Part shown: in pieces, positions 6,971 through 12,610 of the stretch
Position numbering within the stretch: the first letter of the stretch is position 1
Layout of the letters: every line of letters starts with the position of its first letter
Translations under genes and position numbers: made by a program
Notes under the pieces: generated by a model
Told to the model about the DNA's origin: nothing
What the model saw: the letters and a program-made list of their open reading frames with translations, nothing else
The model's database searches: none
NCBI GenBank assembly: GCA_937902445.1
Contig: CALELJ010000291.1
Span: 1-12,610, forward strand
Reading direction: 5' to 3'
Length of the DNA stretch: 12,610 bases
Origin: an uncultured Treponema sp.
GTDB taxonomy: Bacteria > Spirochaetota > Spirochaetia > Treponematales > Treponemataceae

Positions 6971-8182
6971 ATGAAATTATATTCCAGAAAACAGACCATG
7001 ATATATTGCGTGTCGTCCGCCCTGGCAGCGGGAATTCTTGTGGCACTTTGTTTTGGCTTTTTACATGCGGAACCTAAAAACGCATCCATAGTTCCGGCTG
7101 AATCAATCCCTATGGAAGAGACGGACGCACTTGCACTTGAGGCAGACATGCCATCCATCAATGTTGCAAACGACAGCTCCAGCTACACACAGGACGAACT
7201 TCAGAACATTTCGGTTTACGAAAAATGCAATGAGGCTGTAGTAAACATCACCACACAGACAATGGGATACAACTGGTTTCTTGAGCCTGTCATAACGGGC
7301 AGCGGTTCAGGTTCAGGAAGCATCATAGACAAGCGCGGATACGTAGTCACCAACTGCCATGTCATAGAAGACGCAACCACAATCAACATTTCCCTTGCCG
7401 ACGGAACAAGCTACGAAGGCCGGGTAATCGGAAAGGACATTGAAAGCGACATTGCCGTGATAAAATTCGATCCGGATCCAAAGGCTGAACTCAAGACCAT
7501 CGATTTTGGAAATTCCGACATTCTTAAAGTAGGGCAGAAAGTCATTGCCATCGGAAATCCTTTTGCCCTTGAGCGAACCATGACGACAGGAATCATTTCA
7601 GGTCTCGGGCGTCCAATCCAGTCAAGCAACAACGTGATCATCCGCAACATGATTCAGACTGACGCTGCCATCAACCCTGGAAATTCCGGAGGGCCGCTTC
7701 TTGACAGCAAGGGACGCATGATCGGAATCAACACGATCATCTACTCGAAATCAGGTTCATCAAGCGGTGTCGGTTTTGCCATTCCTGTAAGCACAGCCCG
7801 CCGAGTAGTCCGTGATCTTCTTGCATACGGCAAGGTTAACCGTGGAACAATCCAGGCCTCTTTTGTCCAGAACACAGGTCGCATCGCAGCCTACGCTGGA
7901 TATAAAATTTCCACAGGGCTTCTTGTAAACAAAGTCCGTTCGGGCAGCAAGGCAGCTCAAGGAGGTCTCAAAGGCGGAACAAAGGCAGTCCAGTACGGTA
8001 CCTTCAATCCCCAGACAATCTATCTGGGCGGAGACATCATCACGGAAGTCAACGGCATCAAGATAGACCGGCTGGCCGACTACTACAGCGCCCTGGAAGA
8101 CAAGAAACCTGGAGACAAGGTGAACATCACGGTTTACCGTGACGGTCACAGCATCGGCCTTACAATAGAACTGGAAAACTGA
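6971..8182 (+). CDS. HtrA/Deg-family periplasmic serine protease, one PDZ domain
   Basis: Envelope protease and chaperone that degrades or refolds damaged exported proteins. 403 residues. Residues 10-32 form a hydrophobic signal or anchor (IYCVSSALAAGILVALCFGFL), with LHA-EP as a possible cleavage site; if uncleaved, the protein is membrane-tethered like DegS. The trypsin-like domain carries the catalytic triad His130 (TNCHVIED), Asp160 (ESDIAVI) and Ser239 (GNSGGP), preceded by a Gly/Ser-rich GSGSGSGSIID. A single PDZ domain covers about 315-400 (STGLLVNKV...GGDIITEVNGIKI), with a longer loop than usual between its first strands (KGGTKAVQYGTFNPQTIYL). One PDZ fits DegS or plant Deg1 architecture rather than DegP. 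The stop is separated from uvrB by one base, so the two are surely cotranscribed and probably translationally coupled. Confidence 0.94.
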   Translation: MKLYSRKQTMIYCVSSALAAGILVALCFGFLHAEPKNASIVPAESIPMEETDALALEADMPSINVANDSSSYTQDELQNISVYEKCNEAVVNITTQTMGYNWFLEPVITGSGSGSGSIIDKRGYVVTNCHVIEDATTINISLADGTSYEGRVIGKDIESDIAVIKFDPDPKAELKTIDFGNSDILKVGQKVIAIGNPFALERTMTTGIISGLGRPIQSSNNVIIRNMIQTDAAINPGNSGGPLLDSKGRMIGINTIIYSKSGSSSGVGFAIPVSTARRVVRDLLAYGKVNRGTIQASFVQNTGRIAAYAGYKISTGLLVNKVRSGSKAAQGGLKGGTKAVQYGTFNPQTIYLGGDIITEVNGIKIDRLADYYSALEDKKPGDKVNITVYRDGHSIGLTIELEN

Positions 8183-8183
8183 C

Positions 8184-10193
8184 ATGAGAGAATTCAAGGT
8201 AGTATCAGATTATGAACCAAGCGGAGACCAGCCGGAAGCAATCGCAAAGCTTGTGGAAGGTTTCAAACGCGGAGACAGGTACCAGACCCTCAAGGGCGTC
8301 ACTGGTTCAGGAAAAACATTTACAATGGCAAAGATTGTCGAGGCTGTACAGCGCCCTACCCTGATCATCAGCCACAACAAGACTTTGAGTGCACAGCTAT
8401 ACCGCGAGTTCAAGACATTTTTTCCAAACAATGCCGTTGAATATTTCGTAAGCTACTATGACTACTATCAGCCTGAAGCCTATGTTCCGGCCAGAGACCT
8501 ATATATAGAAAAAGATTCATCTGTAAACAAGGAAATCGACAAGCTTCGCCTTGCCGCAACCTATGCCCTCATGGAACGCCGTGATGTAATCATCATTGCG
8601 ACGGTCAGCTGCATATACGGTCTTGGCATGCCTGACCTTTACAAGGAAATGAGAATCCAGTTTACAAAAGGTGAGGAAATAGACAGCCACAAGCTTGCCC
8701 TGAAACTTTCTGCAATCCAGTACCAGAGAAACGACATGGTCTTTGAAAGAGGAACTTTTAGAATCCGCGGAGACGTTATTGAAATCTTCCCACCATACAT
8801 GGAAACAGATGAAGCCTACAGAATAGAACTTGATTTTGACGAGGTAACAAGAATACGCCGTTTTGATGTAATGAACGGCAATACAATAGAAGAACTTGAT
8901 GAGCTATACCTCTACCCTGCAAAACACTTTGTCGTTCCTCAGGAGATGATGGGCAGCGTCTGCGAGAAAATCCAGAAGGAAATGGAAGAACAGGTTGAGA
9001 CCCTGCGTGCCAAGGGAAAAATGCTCGAGGCAGAAAGGCTTAAGACCCGTACCACCTATGACATGGAGATGATGAAGGAGATGGGATATTGCAGCGGAAT
9101 AGAAAACTACTCCGCCGTAATCGCAGGCAGAAAACCGGGAGAACCTCCTGCAACGTTGCTCCATTATTTTCCCGATGACTTTCTCTGCCTCATAGACGAA
9201 GCGCACGTTACGGTTCCACAGGTGGGAGCCATGTATGAAGGCGACAGAAGCCGCAAACAGAATCTGGTAGATTTTGGATTCCGTCTTCCAAGCGCAATGG
9301 ACCACAGACCGCTGAAGGCTGATGAATTCACCGCAAAAATGAACCAGGTGATCTATGTGACGGCAACACCACGCCCACAGGAAATAAAGCAGAGTACCCA
9401 GATTGTCGAGCAGCTTATCCGTCCAACCGGATTGCTTGATCCGATAATCGAGGTCCGCCCGACGGAAGGTCAGATGCAGGACATCTACAAGGAAGTCCAG
9501 AAACGCATAGAACGCAACGAGAGAAGCCTTATCCTGACACTGACAAAGAAAATGGCGGAAGATCTTACGGACTACCTTACAAACCTGGACCTGAAGGTAA
9601 AATACATCCACTCAGAGATCGACACCTTTGAGCGCGTCGAAATCCTCAAGTCCCTCAGACTTGGTGAAATCGATGTACTTATCGGAATCAACCTTCTGCG
9701 AGAAGGAATCGACCTTCCTGAAGTTTCATTCATCGCATTGCTTGATGCAGACAAAATCGGATTCCTACGCAGCACCACAAGTCTGATCCAGATTGTTGGC
9801 CGTGCAGCCCGCAATGCCGACGGAATGGTAGTCATGTATGCAGACAGAATGAGCGACGCCATGAAGGAAACGATAGAAGAAACAAAGCGACGCCGCAGCA
9901 TACAGGAAGCCTTCAACAAGGAGCACGGCATAGTTCCGAAGACAATCATCAAGGCCATCGGCAACATCCTTGAGCATCCTGACGCCCAGGGTGACGGTCC
10001 TGCAGTTGAATCCGGAGACGCATACCTTAACGAGGTGAAGAAAAGCGCAAACCTTTTCAACGCAAAGGAAAGGAAAAAGCTTGTTGAGCTTCTCAAGAAA
10101 GAAATGTCGGAAGCGGCTGAAAGACTGGATTATGAAACCGCAGCCATTTACCGCGACCAGATTCTTGAAATTCAGGAGCAGTTTGGAAAATAG
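8184..10193 (+). CDS. uvrB: Excinuclease ABC subunit B
   Basis: Damage-verifying helicase-like subunit of nucleotide excision repair; it is loaded by UvrA and then recruits UvrC. 669 residues, full length. Walker A GVTGSGKT is at 38-45. The tyrosine-rich beta-hairpin (YFVSYYDYYQPEAYVP, about 87-102) clamps the DNA. Motif II is DEAH at 338-341 within LIDEAHVTVPQVGAMY, where most UvrB proteins I recall have DESH. Motif VI is QIVGRAARN at 536-544. The C-terminal UVR helix pair that binds UvrC is intact (KKLVELLKKEMSEAAERLDYETAAIYRDQI, about 631-660). It has no promoter of its own visible and starts one base after the htrA stop, so expression should follow htrA. No terminator is seen after it, so readthrough into rpmB is possible. 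Confidence 0.98.
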   Translation: MREFKVVSDYEPSGDQPEAIAKLVEGFKRGDRYQTLKGVTGSGKTFTMAKIVEAVQRPTLIISHNKTLSAQLYREFKTFFPNNAVEYFVSYYDYYQPEAYVPARDLYIEKDSSVNKEIDKLRLAATYALMERRDVIIIATVSCIYGLGMPDLYKEMRIQFTKGEEIDSHKLALKLSAIQYQRNDMVFERGTFRIRGDVIEIFPPYMETDEAYRIELDFDEVTRIRRFDVMNGNTIEELDELYLYPAKHFVVPQEMMGSVCEKIQKEMEEQVETLRAKGKMLEAERLKTRTTYDMEMMKEMGYCSGIENYSAVIAGRKPGEPPATLLHYFPDDFLCLIDEAHVTVPQVGAMYEGDRSRKQNLVDFGFRLPSAMDHRPLKADEFTAKMNQVIYVTATPRPQEIKQSTQIVEQLIRPTGLLDPIIEVRPTEGQMQDIYKEVQKRIERNERSLILTLTKKMAEDLTDYLTNLDLKVKYIHSEIDTFERVEILKSLRLGEIDVLIGINLLREGIDLPEVSFIALLDADKIGFLRSTTSLIQIVGRAARNADGMVVMYADRMSDAMKETIEETKRRRSIQEAFNKEHGIVPKTIIKAIGNILEHPDAQGDGPAVESGDAYLNEVKKSANLFNAKERKKLVELLKKEMSEAAERLDYETAAIYRDQILEIQEQFGK

Positions 10194-10227
10194 GCCAAAA
10201 GTTCAGGGAAACATGCAGATTGCAGGG

Positions 10228-10263
10228 AATGAACAATTTCTTCATATACGGGTGATGTTCATT
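10228..10263. repeat. Inverted repeat abutting the rpmB promoter
   Basis: AATGAACA (10228-10235) and TGTTCATT (10256-10263) are perfect 8-base inverted copies separated by 20 bases. The right arm overlaps the first two bases of the -35 box. It could be an operator, or an RNA stem in the uvrB 3' region; no T-run follows, so it is not a terminator. Confidence 0.5.
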
Positions 10264-10290
10264 GACATTCTTTACTTAATCGTATATTAT
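10262..10290 (+). promoter_or_regulatory. Strong sigma-70 promoter of rpmB
   Basis: Perfect TTGACA (10262-10267), 17-base spacer, TATTAT (10285-10290; 5 of 6). Start site near 10297, leader about 36 bases, with AGGTAGG (10319-10325) upstream of ATG 10333. This is the best match to the consensus in the window, as expected for a ribosomal protein gene. Confidence 0.85.
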
Positions 10291-10332
10291 CTTTGAACTT
10301 GTAATTGAAATTATTTTTAGGTAGGTAATATT

Positions 10333-10563
10333 ATGTCAAGAACATGTGATGTTTGTGGAAAGCACCCAGTACACGGAAACAAAGTATCTAAGTCATACAA
10401 CCACACACGCCGCCAGTGGAAGCCAAATCTTCTCAAGATCAAGACAGAAATCGAAGGTCAGACAATGACTCTCAAGATCTGTACACAGTGTCTCCGCTCA
10501 GGATGGATCACAAAGAAGATCAACGTAACACCAGCAAACGCAGGTGCTCCAAAGGCTGAATAA
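10333..10563 (+). CDS. rpmB: 50S ribosomal protein L28
   Basis: 76 residues. Starts MSRTCDVCGKHPVHGNKVSKSYNHTRRQWKPNL, with the L28 hallmark HGN-x-VS and PNL. It is the zinc-binding (C+) form: CDVC near the N-terminus (Cys5, Cys8) and CTQC near residues 51-54, supplying four ligands. Downstream LRSGWITK is typical. It ends in an Ala/Pro-rich tail. It stands alone with its own promoter and terminator. Codon use is highly biased, as expected for a ribosomal protein. Confidence 0.97.
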   Translation: MSRTCDVCGKHPVHGNKVSKSYNHTRRQWKPNLLKIKTEIEGQTMTLKICTQCLRSGWITKKINVTPANAGAPKAE

Positions 10564-10590
10564 TTTTCTGATTGTAAACAGGAAATTGAG

Positions 10591-10619
10591 TCCCGTCTGT
10601 TCAGGCGGGATTTTTTTTT
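10591..10619 (+). terminator. Intrinsic terminator of rpmB
   Basis: TCCCGTCT (10591-10598), loop GTTC, AGGCGGGA (10603-10610), with one U-G wobble, then nine T residues (10611-10619). On the other strand no T-run follows, so it should not terminate the convergent hydrolase gene. Confidence 0.92.
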
Positions 10620-10634
10620 ATTTAAACGGCTGAT

Positions 10635-11528
10635 TCAGCAAACCAGCTCCATTCCGTCATAGGCAGGACCTACGTACCCACCCTTTTCTTTTGCAGCCAT
10701 AAGATTTGGATAACGGTTTATTATTGCATCGACGTATTCCTGGATCTGATAATGGAAAAGATTATGGGTTATATGGGTCAGATACACATTGACAGGAGAA
10801 AGGCGTTCAGCAAGCTCCAGGGCCTGCTCAAAGGAGAAATGGGTCGAATGTGGCAAAAGCCTCAAGCCATCGACTACAAGATGCTCTATGCGGCCAGAAA
10901 ACCTTCTGATGAGATCCACAGACTCTTCCGGAATGGAACTGAGGTCAGTGAGATAAACGATGCTCTTATGAGTTCCGGCTGAATTCTGCCTTAGAATCCA
11001 TCCAGAATCATCAAGATAGCCGTGCTTAAGCAAAACCGGCAGAATTTCAGTTCCGCCTATCCTTATGGGATTGCTTTCATTAAAAACTGAAGCATCCACA
11101 GGCCTCAACTTAGGCTTACCACCGCCTTGATTGACTTCCTTGAAAATATAATCAAAACGAACCTTTATGTCTTCTATGACTTTTTTGCCTGAATATACCG
11201 GAAGCCCAAGTCCCGCAGTTTCCCCCGCCCCGCGATTGTGTGGATCAAAAGCTTTAGAATGGCTGAAAATACGCAGGTCATCGATTCCGTGCAGATGGTC
11301 GGCATGGCTGTGGGTAAGCAAAACGGCATCGACTTTATTTATTCCATACCTTAGGGCCTGGATTCTGAACTCCGGACCGACATCAATGAGGATTTTTTCA
11401 GGTTCACAAAGGAAAGCACTGCACCTGAGACGATTATCCTTAGGATCAGAGGAACGGCAGACCTTGCAGCCACATCCGATGACTGGAACACCGTGACTTG
11501 TGCCGGTTCCAAGCAAAATCATTTTCAT
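10635..11528 (-). CDS. PhnP-like metallo-beta-lactamase-fold phosphodiesterase
   Basis: 297 residues from ATG 11528. The frame is open to 11621, but the extra N-terminus runs into the upstream terminator, while MKMILLGTGTSHGVPVIGC is the normal start of this family. Motifs: a Cys cluster GCGCKVC (Cys19, 21, 24), matching the three cysteines that hold a structural zinc in E. coli PhnP; ILIDVGPEFR; HSHADH (73-78), which binds the catalytic metals; LKHGYLDDSG; VYLTDLS; HSTHFSFEQAL; and a final YLTHITHNL. PhnP hydrolyses cyclic phosphodiesters in phosphonate breakdown, but no phn genes are present, and many relatives are general cyclic-phosphate or nucleic-acid phosphodiesterases, so the physiological substrate is open. 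The ribosome site is poor (CAAGAT). Convergent with rpmB; separated from the upstream sigma gene by a terminator. Confidence 0.88.
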   Translation of the reverse strand: MKMILLGTGTSHGVPVIGCGCKVCRSSDPKDNRLRCSAFLCEPEKILIDVGPEFRIQALRYGINKVDAVLLTHSHADHLHGIDDLRIFSHSKAFDPHNRGAGETAGLGLPVYSGKKVIEDIKVRFDYIFKEVNQGGGKPKLRPVDASVFNESNPIRIGGTEILPVLLKHGYLDDSGWILRQNSAGTHKSIVYLTDLSSIPEESVDLIRRFSGRIEHLVVDGLRLLPHSTHFSFEQALELAERLSPVNVYLTHITHNLFHYQIQEYVDAIINRYPNLMAAKEKGGYVGPAYDGMELVC

Positions 11529-11539
11529 ATCTTGATTGT

Positions 11540-11569
11540 AATTTAACACGCCTATATTGGCTATATCAA
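11540..11569 (-). promoter_or_regulatory. Weak candidate promoter of the PhnP-like gene
   Basis: Minus strand: TTGATA (11569-11564), 18-base spacer, TAAATT (11545-11540), 11 bases before ATG 11528. The leader would be only about 5 bases. The match is moderate, but a promoter is needed here because a terminator lies just upstream. Confidence 0.35.
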
Positions 11570-11582
11570 CCTTTTTACGGAC

Positions 11583-11619
11583 AAAAAAAAGAGGGCAGAC
11601 GGAACATCCATCTACCCTC
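11583..11619 (-). terminator. Intrinsic terminator of the sigma-factor gene
   Basis: Read on the minus strand, GAGGGTAGATGG (11619-11608) pairs with CCGTCTGCCCTC (11602-11591) around ATGTT: a 12-base stem with two G-U wobbles. Eight T residues follow (11590-11583). It lies about 105 bases beyond the sigma-gene stop; I see no gene in that interval (11620-11724). Confidence 0.9.
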
Positions 11620-11724
11620 AAACTGCAATAAACAACAGCGCAAAAAACAAATTAAGGCTTGATCACCGACAGAACAGAAAACCCAGACGGCAAAACAAAC
11701 AAAACACCGCCTTTTTTCTGAATG

Positions 11725-12524
11725 TCACACAGCGCGGATTTTTTCTACTGCAGCTTTCATGTGCTTTACGGCACGAATTTCTGTCTGGCGGACAGCTTCA
11801 GGACTTACGCCGACAATCTTTGAAACTTCGCGCAATGTCTTTACATGCATGTCCCCATCGAAATTGTAGCGGTACCACAAAACACACTTTTCTTTGCCAG
11901 GCAAAGAATTCATGAGGGACTTTACAGTCTCACGGGTTTCTTCCTTGAGCAGCATCTCTTCAGGAGAGTATGTCATGTCAGGGATAAGATCACCCATTGA
12001 AACAGAATTTCCCTCGTCACTCACTTCGACGTCCAACGACGCAACCGTATATGAATAGTTCAAGTATTCAACAACTTTGCTTTCAGACAAACCTGTAGAA
12101 AGAGCAATCTCCTCGACAGTAGCTTCCCTTCCATTCTGCTGGAAGAAGTACAGCTGTGTTTTCTGAATTTTACGGATCATCATTTCCTTGCGATTCGGCA
12201 GTGAAATAAATGATGTACGACCATTGAGGTAGCGCAACATGTACTGCATGTAGAAAAACGGGTTTTGAAGTCGGAACTGAACTTTTCAGCTGCGACCATA
12301 AGTCCCATGTTTCCTTCCTGTATGAGATCCATGATGATTGATGATGATGCCTGCATTCTTCTTGCAAGGCTTACGACAAGGCGAAGGTTAGAATTGATGA
12401 GCTTCTGAAGAGCTTCTTTATCGCCAGATTGAATCTTTATTGAAAGTTCACATTCTTCCTCAGCGGAAAGAAGATGAAATTTTTTAATAGAGTTCAAATA
12501 ACTTCCTACAACGTCCTTCTCCAT
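11725..12524 (-). pseudogene. Sigma-70-family (RpoS/RpoD-like) factor, frame broken in region 2.3/2.4
   Basis: Two frames together make one alternative sigma factor. From ATG 12524 (AGGAG 7-8 bases upstream) come region 1.2 (VGSYLNSIKKFHLLSAEEECELSIKI), 2.1 (INSNLRLVVSLARR) and 2.2 (DLIQEGNMGLMVAAEKF), up to KTRFST at residue 92 (codon 12251-12249). This frame then runs into a nonsense tail ending at 12180. From 12246 the other frame resumes with QYMLRYLNGRTSFISLP, region 3 (ATVEEIALSTGLSESKVVEYL) and an intact region 4 helix-turn-helix (TLREVSKIVGVSPEAVRQTEIRAVKHM). Relatives have seven residues like YATWWIR between FST and Q; only two bases remain here, so about 19 bases are missing. These residues do -10 melting and recognition. 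Repaired, the protein would be about 272 residues, close to the size I recall for Borrelia RpoS. The downstream frame's own ATG (12249) has no ribosome site. Sequencing or assembly error is possible. Confidence 0.85.
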
Positions 12525-12573
12525 ATGAACGCTCCTACGATGTTATTTTCACTTTATGTTATGCGAATTTAAT

Positions 12574-12590
12574 AGCACATAGCGTGCCAA
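12574..12590 (-). promoter_or_regulatory. Sigma-54 (-24/-12) promoter upstream of the sigma-factor gene
   Basis: Minus strand reads TTGGCACG (12590-12583), four bases CTAT, GTGCT (12578-12574). Against the consensus YTGGCACG-N4-TTGCW, only the first T of the -12 element differs. The GG and GC pairs have exactly the required spacing. The expected start is near 12563, giving a leader of about 39 bases with the ribosome site CGTAGGAG just before ATG 12524. A caveat is that GCAC-GCTAT-GTGC is also a small inverted repeat. No room remains in the window to see enhancer sites. Confidence 0.65.
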
Positions 12591-12610
12591 CTTCAACTAA
12601 ATTTTCTTAA

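Noticed and set aside
7038..7060. TGGCAC...TTGGC in htrA as a sigma-54 site
   Set aside because: The spacing between GG and GC is two bases too long, and it lies within the signal-sequence codons.
8904..9611. 235-codon antisense open frame inside uvrB
   Set aside because: It lies wholly opposite strongly conserved UvrB coding sequence, has no ribosome site, and its Cys/His/Phe-rich composition looks like a reversed reading of that gene.
11529..11621. Start at 11621 for the PhnP-like protein
   Set aside because: The added residues are encoded by terminator and promoter sequence and do not match the family start.
11620..11724. Possible small gene or RNA between the sigma gene and its terminator
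   Set aside because: I found no open frame with a ribosome site and no convincing structure apart from the terminator itself.
12246..12262. Programmed -1 frameshift at the five-T run (CGTTTTTCTAC) joining the two sigma frames
   Set aside because: The slip would restore the frame but not the missing region 2.4 residues, and the heptamer is not a proper slippery site; deletion or sequence error fits better.

Overview
The window looks like chromosomal DNA from a spirochaete, most likely a host-associated Treponema. Grounds: a double-membrane set of lipoproteins and periplasmic proteins, a close match to the treponemal polyamine-binding lipoprotein (T. pallidum Tp0655/PotD type), a Cys4 zinc-type ribosomal protein L28, and a sigma-factor gene with an apparent sigma-54 promoter, which recalls the Borrelia RpoN-RpoS cascade. 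The species is not certain from sequence alone. Density is high: eleven protein genes, no tRNA or rRNA, no CRISPR array, no insertion sequence.

Layout. 1-1467 (+) is the 3' part of RNase Y, ending in a stem-loop and then an intrinsic terminator. 1547-2404 (-) is a lipoprotein that looks like a circularly permuted NlpC/P60 (papain-like) enzyme. 2514-3854 (-) is a RACo-like ATPase of the corrinoid-protein activator type with a tiny cysteine-rich N-terminus. It is divergent from 3963-4919 (+), a secreted ABC-type binding protein of the TrpX/COG2984 type. The two divergent promoters appear to share one palindromic -35 hexamer. 5129-6181 (+) is PotD. 6251-6943 (+) is RadC, followed by HtrA (6971-8182) and UvrB (8184-10193), one base apart. 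10333-10563 (+) is ribosomal protein L28 with a near-consensus promoter and its own terminator. 10635-11528 (-) is a PhnP-like metallo-beta-lactamase-fold hydrolase. 11725-12524 (-) is a sigma-70-family factor whose reading frame is broken.

How the parts relate. There is no single large operon. DNA repair (UvrB, possibly RadC) sits with envelope protein quality control (HtrA), RNA turnover (RNase Y) and translation (L28). Two binding proteins are present without permease or ATPase genes beside them, each apparently a single-gene unit, so they must work with transporter parts encoded elsewhere.

The strongest unusual signal is at the right end. The sigma gene contains regions 1.2 to 2.2, 3 and 4, but about 19 bases that should encode the region 2.3/2.4 core (-10 melting and recognition) are missing and the frame is lost. 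Upstream lies a near-perfect -24/-12 sigma-54 promoter. This suggests a treponemal RpoN-to-alternative-sigma cascade whose second sigma factor is inactivated in this strain, or an assembly error at that spot. A second theme is very short or absent mRNA leaders: HtrA and the RACo-like gene each have -35/-10 boxes ending 6-7 bases before the start codon.
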